Both the position numbers and the translations under genes were made by a program. A stretch of 64,000 bases of DNA from JAURVT01 sp049059935 (GTDB taxonomy: Bacteria > Actinomycetota > Actinomycetes > Propionibacteriales > Nocardioidaceae): contig NZ_JBMGQR010000003.1 in assembly GCF_049059935.1 (NCBI RefSeq), positions 62,001 to 126,000 of the forward strand, written 5' to 3'. Within the stretch, counting starts at the first letter, position 1. Each line of letters begins with the position of its first letter. Below, piece after piece: positions 55,456 through 63,401 of this stretch. The notes beneath the pieces are model-generated. The model ran no database searches and had not been told where the DNA came from. It saw nothing but the letters and a program-made list of their open reading frames with translations.

Positions 55456-57513
55456 ATGACGAGCAGCGAGACCCTCGTGGGCCGCCTGCTCGACGGTCGC
55501 TACCGGATCGGCGAGCGCATCGCCCGCGGCGGCATGGCCAGCGTCCACGTGGGCACCGACGAGCGGCTCGACCGCGTCGTCGCGATCAAGATCATGCACC
55601 GCGACCTCGGTGACGACGTGCAGTTCACCGCCCGCTTCGTGCAGGAGGCCCGCTCGGCCGCACGCCTGAACCACCCGAGCGTCGTCTCGGTGTTCGACCA
55701 GGGCGAGGACCAGGGGCTCGTGTTCCTGGTCATGGAGTACGTGCCGGGACGCACGCTGCGCGACGTCATGCGCGCCGAGACCCCCATGGCTCCCCGCCGC
55801 GCGCTCACCCTGCTCGAGCAGCTGCTGGTGGCACTGGCCGTCGCGCACGAGGCCCGCATCGTGCACCGCGACGTCAAGCCCGAGAACGTCCTCATCGCCC
55901 CCGACGGCCGCGTCAAGGTGGCCGACTTCGGGCTGGCGCGGGCCGTGTCGGCGTCCACGACGTCGGCCACCACCGGCGTGCTCATCGGCACCATCTCGTA
56001 CCTGGCGCCCGAGCTCGTCACCAACGAGGGCGCCGACGCGCGCACCGACGTCTACGCGTGCGGCGCCGTCCTCTACGAGATGCTCACCGGGCAGAAGCCG
56101 CACCGCGGCGAGAGCGCGATCCAGGTCGCGTACAAGCACGTGCACGAGGACGTGCCGCCCCCGTCCGCCGTCGTCCCGGGCATCCCGCCCTACCTCGACG
56201 CGCTCGTCGCGCGGGCCACCGCTCGCGACCGGCACCAGCGCTCGGCCGACGCGCACGTGCTGCTGCAGCAGGTGCGCCAGACGCGCAGCGCGCTCGACCA
56301 GGGCCTGGCCGACGACGTCGAGCTCACCCAGGACCTCACCCCGCACCGACTGCTCGGCCCCCTCGCCAGCACCACGTTGCCCGAGAGCATCGAGACGCTC
56401 CGTCCGGCCGCCGACGCCACCGGCGACGAGACCGTGCTGGTGCACCCGGGCCGCGACGACCTCGACGACCGCTTCGACACCGTCCCCCGCGACACCGCCC
56501 CGCACCAGACGCTCCCGGCGGCCGCGTCGCCCACCGAGGTCACCTCGCCGGTGCAGCGCACGCCCGTCCCCCCACCGCCGGGCGACCGGGCGGTGCTGCC
56601 GTCGCCGTCGTCGCCCTACCGGCCCGAGCGACGCCGCCGCGGCGCGATCCTGCTGGTCCTCGTCATCGTCCTCGCCGTGCTCGCCGCGATCGGCGGCTGG
56701 TACTGGGGCGTCGGACGCTACGAGCAGACCCCCGACCTCACCGGCATGGCCGTCGCCCAGGCCACCAACGACGCGAGCGGCGCGGGCTACGCCCTCGACG
56801 TCGACCGGCAGGCGTTCTCCGAGACGGTGCCCGCCGGCGCCGTCATCTCCACCGATCCCTCCCCCGGCGGCAAGATCCTCCCCGACGACACCATCTCGGC
56901 GGTGGTCTCCAAGGGCAAAGAGCGCTACGCCGTGCCCGACCTCTCGGGCCGCAGCCAGCAGGACGCCGAGCGGGTGCTCGCCGACCTGAACCTCGAGGTC
57001 GGCGACCGCGAGCCGCGCTACTCCGAGCGCGTCCCCCGCGACGAGGTGATCCGCACGGCCCTCGACACCGGCACCCAGGTCAAGCGCGGCACCGAGATCG
57101 ACCTGTACGTGAGCCGAGGTCGGCGTCCGATCGAGGTCACCGACTACGTGGGCAAGCCCGCCGCCCAGGCCGTCGCGGCGCTCGAGGACAAGGGCCTGGA
57201 GGTGCAGACCCGGCGGGCGTTCGACGCCGAGGTTCCCAAGGACTCGGTGGTCTCGCAGGACCCGAAGGACGGCACGCTCTACAAGGGCGACACCGTGCGC
57301 CTCGTCGTCTCCGACGGCGCCGAGCCCGTCGACGTGCCCCAGGTGGTGGGCCGCAGCGAGGCCGCCGCGCGCAAGGAGCTGGAGAAGAAGGGGTTCGAGG
57401 TCGAGGTCGACCGCGACACCTCCTACGTGGGCCTGGGCTTCGTCGTGCGCCAGGACCCCGGCAGCGGCGGAAAGGCCGTGCCGGGTACCACGGTCACCAT
57501 CACGCTCGTCTGA
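55456..57513 (+). CDS. Ser/Thr protein kinase with four PASTA domains
   Basis: 685 residues. Kinase domain about 14-275: glycine loop RIARGGMASV, ATP lysine in DRVVAIKIMHRD, catalytic loop IVHRDVKPENVLI, DFG in VADFGLARAVS, and an activation segment with several Ser/Thr (SASTTSATTGVLIGT). A Pro/Thr-rich juxtamembrane linker precedes one helix (about 397-420, GAILLVLVIVLAVLAAIGGW). Four extracellular PASTA repeats follow, each ending in VVSKG / YVSRG / VVSDG / TITLV-type motifs. It senses muropeptides or lipid II by analogy with PknB. AGGAGG precedes both a GTG (55450) and the chosen ATG (55456). Confidence 0.93.
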   Translation: MTSSETLVGRLLDGRYRIGERIARGGMASVHVGTDERLDRVVAIKIMHRDLGDDVQFTARFVQEARSAARLNHPSVVSVFDQGEDQGLVFLVMEYVPGRTLRDVMRAETPMAPRRALTLLEQLLVALAVAHEARIVHRDVKPENVLIAPDGRVKVADFGLARAVSASTTSATTGVLIGTISYLAPELVTNEGADARTDVYACGAVLYEMLTGQKPHRGESAIQVAYKHVHEDVPPPSAVVPGIPPYLDALVARATARDRHQRSADAHVLLQQVRQTRSALDQGLADDVELTQDLTPHRLLGPLASTTLPESIETLRPAADATGDETVLVHPGRDDLDDRFDTVPRDTAPHQTLPAAASPTEVTSPVQRTPVPPPPGDRAVLPSPSSPYRPERRRRGAILLVLVIVLAVLAAIGGWYWGVGRYEQTPDLTGMAVAQATNDASGAGYALDVDRQAFSETVPAGAVISTDPSPGGKILPDDTISAVVSKGKERYAVPDLSGRSQQDAERVLADLNLEVGDREPRYSERVPRDEVIRTALDTGTQVKRGTEIDLYVSRGRRPIEVTDYVGKPAAQAVAALEDKGLEVQTRRAFDAEVPKDSVVSQDPKDGTLYKGDTVRLVVSDGAEPVDVPQVVGRSEAAARKELEKKGFEVEVDRDTSYVGLGFVVRQDPGSGGKAVPGTTVTITLV

Positions 57514-57572
57514 GCCGTCTCTGTCCGCGGACGCGCACCTCGTCCGACTCGTCCGGTTCCTACGATCAGGAC

Positions 57573-58817
57573 GTGAGCACCCTCCTGGACCCCGCACCCA
57601 CCTGCGCTCCCCCGCCGCCGGCGAAGGACGCCCCGCCGCCGCAGTGGCGGGCGACATCGGTCTTCGGACTGCTGTCGGTCGCGCTCGTCGCGTGGGTGGG
57701 CACCCAGCACGGCGCGCAGAAGGCCGTCCTGCTCGCCCTCGGCCTCGGGCTCGGCCTCGCGCTGTTCCACTCCCGCTTCGGCTTCACCTCGTCGTGGCGC
57801 CAGCTGGTCGCCGTCGGCAACGGCTCGGGCGTGCGGGCGCACGCGCTGCTGCTCGGCACCGCGGCGACGCTCGCGATGCTGCTCCTCGGCACCGGCACCG
57901 GCCTGTTCGGGACGACGCCCGCACCCGCGGTCACCCCCATCGGCGTGCCGCTGGTGCTCGGGTCGTTCCTGTTCGGCATCGGGATGCAGCTCGGCGGTGC
58001 GTGCGCGTCCGGCACGCTGTTCGCGATCGGCTCTGGCCAGTCGAGCATCCTGGTGACGCTGCTGGGGTTCATCACCGGCTCGGTGCTCTACACCTGGCAG
58101 TTCGACCTCGTCGCGGACCTCCCGTCACTGCCCGGCGTCCAGCTCGCCGACCACGTCGGCTGGTTCGGCGCGTGGCTGGTGACGCTCGCGGCCCTGGCGC
58201 TGATCGTCGTCGGCAGCCTGGCCTGGCAGCGACGACGCAACCCGCCGCCCACCGAGCCCCCGCCGACCGCGCACGGGTGGCTCCGCGTCCTGCGCGGGTC
58301 GTGGCCGATGCTCGTCGGCGCGGTGGTCATCGGCGTCCTCGCCGCGTCCGTCCTGCTGGTGTCAGGCGGCATCTGGGGCATCACGAGCGCGTTCGCCCTG
58401 TGGGGCGCCAAGCTGCTCCAGCTGGTCGGGATGCACCCCGAGACCTGGACGTTCTGGCAGCAGCCCGACCAGGCCGCCCAGCTCGCCGGCCCCGTCCTGG
58501 CCGACAAGAACTCGCTGACCAACATCGGGATCGTGCTCGGCGCGGGTCTCGCGGCCACGGTCGCCGGCACCTACACGCTGCGCCACCGCTTCCAGGCGCG
58601 GACGGTCGCCGCCGCGTTCCTCGGCGGGATCCTGCTGGGCGTCGGCGCGCGCCTGGCGTCCGGCTGCAACATCGGCGCCTACCTCGGCGGCATCTCCACC
58701 GGGAGCCTGTCGGGCTGGATCTGGGGCGCCGTCGCCCTCGCCGGCACCTACGTCGGCCTGCGCCTGCGTCCCCTGTTCGGCCTGGGCGTGCCCCGGTCCA
58801 CCGACTCGATCTGCTGA
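57573..58817 (+). CDS. YeeE/YedE-family (thiosulfate-type) transporter
   Basis: 414 residues, about ten helices, with the family cysteines in MQLGGACASGTLFAIGSG and RLASGCNIGAYLGGISTG. Homologues such as TsuA take up thiosulfate; the Cys-bearing pore motifs are present in both halves. No sulfur-carrier (TusA/TsuB) gene is next to it. GTG at 57573 follows TACGAT by six bases, leaderless type. It converges with pdxY seven bases downstream. Confidence 0.88.
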   Translation: MSTLLDPAPTCAPPPPAKDAPPPQWRATSVFGLLSVALVAWVGTQHGAQKAVLLALGLGLGLALFHSRFGFTSSWRQLVAVGNGSGVRAHALLLGTAATLAMLLLGTGTGLFGTTPAPAVTPIGVPLVLGSFLFGIGMQLGGACASGTLFAIGSGQSSILVTLLGFITGSVLYTWQFDLVADLPSLPGVQLADHVGWFGAWLVTLAALALIVVGSLAWQRRRNPPPTEPPPTAHGWLRVLRGSWPMLVGAVVIGVLAASVLLVSGGIWGITSAFALWGAKLLQLVGMHPETWTFWQQPDQAAQLAGPVLADKNSLTNIGIVLGAGLAATVAGTYTLRHRFQARTVAAAFLGGILLGVGARLASGCNIGAYLGGISTGSLSGWIWGAVALAGTYVGLRLRPLFGLGVPRSTDSIC

Positions 58818-58824
58818 GCCGGCC

Positions 58825-59706
58825 TCAGAGCGCGACGGCCTCGAAGCGGTCGGGCGGGGAGGCGATCAGGTCCTGCCCGCGCACGAGCTCGATCTCCCGG
58901 GCGCCCGTGCGGGCGGTGAGCTCGAGGATGCCGAAGATGCTGGACGCGGTGCGCGACAGCGCGAGCGGCAGGTCGCCGTCGCGCAGCAGGTGGGCCAGGA
59001 AGATCGCCGCGGTGGTGTCGCCCGTGCCGGCGGTGACGGCCAGCTCGAGGCGCGGCGTCGTCACGACCCACGCCCCGCCCTCGCTCACCGCGACCATCGA
59101 GAGCTCGTCGCCGGGGTGGTCGGGCAGGTCGACCGACGTGACGAGCACCGTCCGCGGGCCCCACGAGCGCAGCACCTCGACGGCGGCGAGCAGGTCGTCC
59201 ATGGTCCGGACGCTGCGGCCCGTCAGGTGCTCGAGCTCGAACTGGTTGGGCGTCGTCACGTCGGCGGCGGGCACGACGAGGTCGCGCATCAGCTCGGGGA
59301 TGCCCTCGCGGACGTAGACGCCGCGGCCGTAGTCGCCCATCACCGGGTCGGCGCAGTAGATCGCGCGCGGGTTGGCGGCCTTGACCTGCGCGACCGCATC
59401 GAGGACGACGGCGCCGATCTCCTGGGCGCCCTGGTAGCCCGAGAGCACGGCGTCGACGTCGCCCAGCACGCCGCGCTCGGCGACGCCCTGCACCACCGAG
59501 GCGACGTCGGCGGCGGGGAGCACCGGGCCGCGCCAGGCCTGGTAGCCGGTGTGGTTGGAGAAGTTGACGGTGTGCACCGGCCAGACCTCGAAGCCCAGGC
59601 GCTGCAGCGGGAACACCGCGGCGCTGTTGCCGACGTGGCCGTACGCGACGGCCGACTGGACCGAGAGCACCTGGGGGGCGCGGGCGGTGAGGTCGGGGGC
59701 GGTCAT
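58825..59706 (-). CDS. pdxY: Pyridoxal kinase PdxY
   Basis: Ribokinase-fold enzyme phosphorylating pyridoxal in the salvage route. 293 residues: VLSVQSAVAYGHVGNSAAVF, LQRLGFEVWPVHTVNFSNHT, VLSGYQGAQEIGAVVLDAV, YCADPVMGDYGRGVYVRE, TPNQFELEHLTGR and the anion-hole GTGDTTAAIFLAHLL with the catalytic Asp. The ATG overlaps the ltaE stop by one base, so it is co-transcribed with the PLP enzyme LtaE. Confidence 0.95.
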   Translation of the reverse strand: MTAPDLTARAPQVLSVQSAVAYGHVGNSAAVFPLQRLGFEVWPVHTVNFSNHTGYQAWRGPVLPAADVASVVQGVAERGVLGDVDAVLSGYQGAQEIGAVVLDAVAQVKAANPRAIYCADPVMGDYGRGVYVREGIPELMRDLVVPAADVTTPNQFELEHLTGRSVRTMDDLLAAVEVLRSWGPRTVLVTSVDLPDHPGDELSMVAVSEGGAWVVTTPRLELAVTAGTGDTTAAIFLAHLLRDGDLPLALSRTASSIFGILELTARTGAREIELVRGQDLIASPPDRFEAVAL

Positions 59707-60704
59707 CAGGCGAGCTCCTCGGCGACGATGCGGGCGGCGTCCCGCGCGTCCTGCTCGCTCACGTCGAGGTGGGTGACGAGCCTCAGTGTCGAGGGCCCGG
59801 TGGCACCGGCGCGGACGCCGCGGGAGGCCAAGCGTCCCACGACGGCGGCCGCGTCGGGCACCGGGGCGACGACGATGTTGGTCTCCACGGTCGCGGGGTC
59901 GACACCGCAGGCCTCGGCCAGCAGGCGGGCGTGCGCGTGGTCGTCGACGAGGCGCTCACGGTGGTGCCGCAGCGCCCACAGGCCGCCGGCGGCGAGCATC
60001 CCGGCCTGGCGCCACCCGGCGCCGAGCCGCTTGCGCCAGACGCGGGCGGCGTCGACGGTCTCGCGGCTGCCGGCGACCAGCGAGCCGACGGGCGCACCCA
60101 GCCCCTTGGACAGGCACACCGCGACGACGTCCGCGCCGCCCGTCAGCACCTGCGGGTGGGCACCGGTGGCGGCCGCGGCGTTCCAGAGCCGGGCGCCGTC
60201 GACGTGCATCGCGAGGCCCTCGGCGTCGCACAGGGCGCGGACCGACGCCATCTGCTCGGGTGTCTGCACGGTGCCGCCGGCGAAGTTGTGGGTGTTCTCC
60301 ACCGAGACCGCCGCGGTGCGCACGAAGTACGGGCCCACGTCGGGCGCCACCATCGGCGCGACGAGGTCGACGTCCGCGAGGCCGCGCGGGTGGCTCCAGG
60401 TGCGGGTGGTGACGCCGGCCAGCGCGGCGTGCGCCCCCAGCTCGGCGCGCACGACGTGCGCCTGCGCCTCGCAGAGCAGCTCGGTGCCGACGGGCACGAC
60501 CGCCCGCACCGCGAGCGCGTTGGCCAGGGAGCCGGTGACGCAGTACAGCGCGGCCTCCTGGCCGAGCAGCCCCGCGACCTCCTCCTCGAGCTCGGCGACG
60601 GTCGGGTCCTCCCCGTACACGTCGTCCCCGACGTCCGCCCGCGACATCGCGAGCCGCATCTCGTCCGTGGGCCGCGTGACGGTGTCGCTGCGCAGGTCGA
60701 TCAC
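59706..60704 (-). CDS. ltaE: Low-specificity L-threonine aldolase LtaE
   Basis: PLP enzyme cleaving L-threonine/allo-threonine to glycine and acetaldehyde. 332 residues: IDLRSDTVTRPTDEMRLAMS, DDVYGEDPTVAELEEEVAGL, VENTHNFAGGTV, LAMHVDGARLWNAAAATG, and the PLP lysine in VAVCLSKGLGAPVGSLVAG. The GTG at 60704 follows a TAGGGT hexamer by six bases. The one-base overlap with pdxY couples a PLP enzyme to PLP salvage. Confidence 0.95.
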   Translation of the reverse strand: MIDLRSDTVTRPTDEMRLAMSRADVGDDVYGEDPTVAELEEEVAGLLGQEAALYCVTGSLANALAVRAVVPVGTELLCEAQAHVVRAELGAHAALAGVTTRTWSHPRGLADVDLVAPMVAPDVGPYFVRTAAVSVENTHNFAGGTVQTPEQMASVRALCDAEGLAMHVDGARLWNAAAATGAHPQVLTGGADVVAVCLSKGLGAPVGSLVAGSRETVDAARVWRKRLGAGWRQAGMLAAGGLWALRHHRERLVDDHAHARLLAEACGVDPATVETNIVVAPVPDAAAVVGRLASRGVRAGATGPSTLRLVTHLDVSEQDARDAARIVAEELA

Positions 60705-60710
60705 CCCCGC

Positions 60711-60716
60711 ACCCTA
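60711..60716 (-). promoter_or_regulatory. ltaE: -10 element for ltaE-pdxY
   Basis: TAGGGT on the minus strand with six bases to the ltaE GTG, leaderless type. It sits between the 86-bp hairpin and the gene. Confidence 0.5.
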
Positions 60717-60735
60717 GGCCGCCCCACCCGTCCCA

Positions 60736-60821
60736 GGATTCCCAGGTCAACCTGGTGTTCCGACGACACCCCGGAGAACTTCCCGGGGTCTCGTCGGTTT
60801 CCCAGGTGAACCTGGGAATCC
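60736..60821. repeat. 86-bp hairpin with two CCAGGT-ACCTGG palindromes
   Basis: The outer arms (60736-60755 and 60802-60821, GGATTCCCAGGT-type) pair with two mismatches. The inner arms (60760-60774 and 60783-60797, CCGACGACACCCCGG) pair with one mismatch around an 8-base loop. Each outer arm is itself palindromic (CCAGGT-NN-ACCTGG). It lies between the aroG stop and the ltaE promoter. It could terminate aroG or be a pair of operator-like sites. Confidence 0.8.
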
Positions 60822-60835
60822 GACACCGGGTCGGG

Positions 60836-62170
60836 TCAGCGCTCGGCGAGCATCTCCGCGACGAGGAACGCCAGCTCGAGGGACTGGGCGCGGTTGAGGC
60901 GGGGGTCGCAGAGGGTGTCGTAGCGGTCGGCGAGGTCGGCGGCCGACAGCTTCGAGCCGCCGCCGACGCACTCGGTGACGTCGTCGCCGGTCAGCTCGAC
61001 GTGCAGGCCGCCGGGCCAGGTGCCGAGCGAGCGGTGCACCTCGAAGAAGCCGCGCACCTCGTCGACGACGTCGTCGAAGTCGCGCGTCTTGTAGCCGTTC
61101 TCGGTCTCGAACGTGTTGCCGTGCATCGGGTCGCAGACCCACGCGGCCTGGACGCCGGCGGCGGTGACCTTCTCGACGAGCTCGGGCAGCAGGTCGCGGA
61201 TCTTGCCGGCGCCGAAGCGGGTGATGAAGGTCAGCTTGCCGGGCACCTGGTCGGGGTTGAGCTTGGTGGCCAGGGCGATGGCGTCGTCGGGGGTCGTGGT
61301 CGGGCCCAGCTTCACGCCGATCGGGTTGGCGATCTTGCTCAGCAGCTCCACGTGCGCGCCGTCGAGCTGACGGGTGCGCTCGCCGATCCACACGAAGTGC
61401 GCCGACACGTCGTACGGCTGGTCGGTGCGCGAGTCGATGCGGGTGAGGGCGTGCTCGTACTCGAGGATCAGCGCCTCGTGCGAGGAGTGGAAGTCGACGG
61501 TGTGCAGCTCGTCGGGGTTGGCGCCGATCGCGTCCATGAACGCGAGCGCGCGGTCGACGTCGGCGGCGACTCGCTCGTAGCGCTCGCCCACCGGGCTGCT
61601 GCGCACGAAGTCGGTGTTCCAGGCGTGCATCTGGCGCAGGTCGGCGTAGCCGCCGGTGGTGAAGGCACGCGCGAGGTTGAGCGTCGCGGCCGAGGCGTTG
61701 TAGACGTCGACGAGACGGTGCGGGTCGGGATGACGCGACTCGGGGTCGAAGTCGAAGCCGTTGACGGCGTCGCCGCGGTACGCGGGCAGCGTCACGCCGT
61801 CGCGGGTCTCGGTGTCCTTGGAGCGCGGCTTGGCGTACTGGCCGGCGATCCGGCCGAGCTTCACCACGGGCACGCTCGCGGCGTACGTCAGCACCACCGC
61901 CATCGACAGCAGCACGCGCAGCTTGTTGCGGACGTTGTCGGCGGTGACGCCCTCGAACGTCTCGGCGCAGTCACCGCCCTGCAGCAGGAAGGCCTCGCCA
62001 CGCGCGACGGCCGCGAGCTTGTCGCGCAGCGCGTCGCACTCGCCGGCGAAGACCAGCGGGGGCATCTGCTGGAGCCGACGGACCGCGGCGTCGCGCGCGG
62101 CCAGGTCGGGGTACGTCGGCTGCTGCGCGGGGTTCATCGCGCGCAGGTCGGTCAGGGACGGGATGCTCAC
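60836..62170 (-). CDS. aroG: Class II DAHP synthase AroG
   Basis: First step of the shikimate pathway: PEP plus erythrose 4-phosphate. 444 residues of the plant/mycobacterial class II type: PLVFAGECDALRDKLAAVAR, FLLQGGDCAETFEG with the metal-binding Cys, IAGQYAKPRSKDTE, PAYRGDAVNGF, SSHEALILEYEHAL, FVWIGERTRQLDGAHVELL, WVCDPMHGNTFET, HVELTGDDVTECVGGGS. GTG at 62170 is chosen because TACTCT ends six bases before it and the N terminus matches the family. Confidence 0.96.
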   Translation of the reverse strand: MSIPSLTDLRAMNPAQQPTYPDLAARDAAVRRLQQMPPLVFAGECDALRDKLAAVARGEAFLLQGGDCAETFEGVTADNVRNKLRVLLSMAVVLTYAASVPVVKLGRIAGQYAKPRSKDTETRDGVTLPAYRGDAVNGFDFDPESRHPDPHRLVDVYNASAATLNLARAFTTGGYADLRQMHAWNTDFVRSSPVGERYERVAADVDRALAFMDAIGANPDELHTVDFHSSHEALILEYEHALTRIDSRTDQPYDVSAHFVWIGERTRQLDGAHVELLSKIANPIGVKLGPTTTPDDAIALATKLNPDQVPGKLTFITRFGAGKIRDLLPELVEKVTAAGVQAAWVCDPMHGNTFETENGYKTRDFDDVVDEVRGFFEVHRSLGTWPGGLHVELTGDDVTECVGGGSKLSAADLADRYDTLCDPRLNRAQSLELAFLVAEMLAER

Positions 62171-62176
62171 GCCCCA

Positions 62177-62182
62177 AGAGTA
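62177..62182 (-). promoter_or_regulatory. aroG: -10 element for aroG
   Basis: TACTCT with six bases to the aroG GTG at 62170; leaderless style, opposite the acetyltransferase promoter. Confidence 0.5.
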
Positions 62183-62250
62183 CGAGCCCGGCCGTCCCGG
62201 CTCCCCCACGGTCTCGGGCTGCGGATGCCGGTGTGACCCATACTGCAGCG

Positions 62251-62766
62251 ATGAGCACCGCCGCCCGCGACCGTCCCGAGCGGCTCGTCCGCCTCGACGC
62301 CGCGCTGCTGGCGGCCCTCGCGGACTCCGACGTGGACGCCGCCGAGCGTCTCAGCGGCCTGGCCGTCCCGCACTCGCTCGTCGGCGAGCGGTGGTTGTGG
62401 CAGATGCGCACCGAGCAGCTGACGCACACCCCGGACGACCTGGAGTGGATCGCGCGGCTCGTCGTCAGCGGCGAGGAGGTGGTCGGCCACGCCGGCTTCC
62501 ACGGCGGCCCGAATGACGACGGCGTGGTGGAGCTCGGCTACTGGGTCTCGCCCCAGCGCCGCGGTCAGGGCCACGGCGCGGCGGCCCTGCGGCTGCTGGT
62601 CGACTGGGGGCGCGACGACCCCCGCGTCCGGACGCTGCGTGCCTGCGTCGGGCTCGGCAACGACCGGTCCACCCGGCTGGTCCTGCGGGCCGGGTTCACG
62701 CACCGCGGCGAGGTCGAGGACGAGCAGGACGGCACCGAGGCCGTCTACGAGCTCGACGTGACGTGA
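62251..62766 (+). CDS. GNAT-family N-acetyltransferase
   Basis: 171 residues. The acetyl-CoA site is in VELGYWVSPQRRGQGHGAAA (R/Q-x-x-G-x-G), followed by LRACVGLGNDRSTRLVLRAG and a last strand TEAVYELDVT. It resembles the RimJ/RimL-like group that acetylates protein N termini or small amines; the substrate is unknown. ATG at 62251 has CATACT six bases before it; an in-frame GTG at 62233 is an alternative. Confidence 0.85.
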   Translation: MSTAARDRPERLVRLDAALLAALADSDVDAAERLSGLAVPHSLVGERWLWQMRTEQLTHTPDDLEWIARLVVSGEEVVGHAGFHGGPNDDGVVELGYWVSPQRRGQGHGAAALRLLVDWGRDDPRVRTLRACVGLGNDRSTRLVLRAGFTHRGEVEDEQDGTEAVYELDVT

Positions 62767-62780
62767 GCTGAGAGCGGGTC

Positions 62781-63257
62781 TCACCAGCCCCAGGTGCCGG
62801 GGGCTCCCTTGAAGGGGCCGGTGACACGGGAGGTGATCCAGCCGCCGTAGAAGTCGCCCTCCTGCGCCTGCACCTCCTCGCCGTCGACGGTGCAGCGGTC
62901 CATTCGGCCGGGGTAGAGCGCGACGTGGTCGACGAGGTCGGTGAACCGCGCGCTCGGCGACGGGTACGTCCAGGCCGCCCGCGGGACGGTGCGTGCGGGC
63001 GTCGCGACGTCGAAGTACGCCGCGGCGCCCTTCCACTCGCAGAAGCTGGTGCCGTCGACGGCCCGCAGCACCCCGTCGGCGAACGACGACCGCGGCAGGT
63101 AGTACGTGGGCGGGTGGCTCGTCTCGCAGATCCGGTACGACGCGGAGGTGTCGGCGACGACCTGCCCACCCAGCTCGACGACGATCCGCTCGTCGCTGAG
63201 GTCGATCGACGGCGGGCGCGGGTAGTCCCACACGTTCTCGACGGGTCGGTCGGTCAT
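62781..63257 (-). CDS. DUF427 protein
   Basis: 158 residues: NVWDYPRPPSIDLSDERIVV, VADTSASYRICETSHPPTYY, FCEWKGAAAYFDVATPARTV, FTDLVDHVALYPGRMDRCTV, EGDFYGGWITSRVTGPFKG. These are hallmarks of DUF427, a small beta-rich fold of unknown function widespread in Actinobacteria. The ATG at 63257 has a GGGAG site; a longer frame to 63320 adds no conserved sequence. About 140 bp with no clear signal separate it from pfkA. Confidence 0.88.
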   Translation of the reverse strand: MTDRPVENVWDYPRPPSIDLSDERIVVELGGQVVADTSASYRICETSHPPTYYLPRSSFADGVLRAVDGTSFCEWKGAAAYFDVATPARTVPRAAWTYPSPSARFTDLVDHVALYPGRMDRCTVDGEEVQAQEGDFYGGWITSRVTGPFKGAPGTWGW

Positions 63258-63401
63258 TCGCACGCTCCCTGGCTCATGTCGTCCCCTGCACGTCTGGTCC
63301 GTCTGGCGCCCGTCTGGCAAGGCGCCGCGGCGAAGGCGAACTGCTCTTGTTCGTCGAGTCCGCGAGCAACGCCGCCAGGTGGGATGCCAGGGGGACCAGG
63401 A

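Noticed and set aside
63258..63401. Possible short gene or tRNA between DUF427 and pfkA
   Set aside because: No cloverleaf or ribosome-site-led frame could be found by eye.
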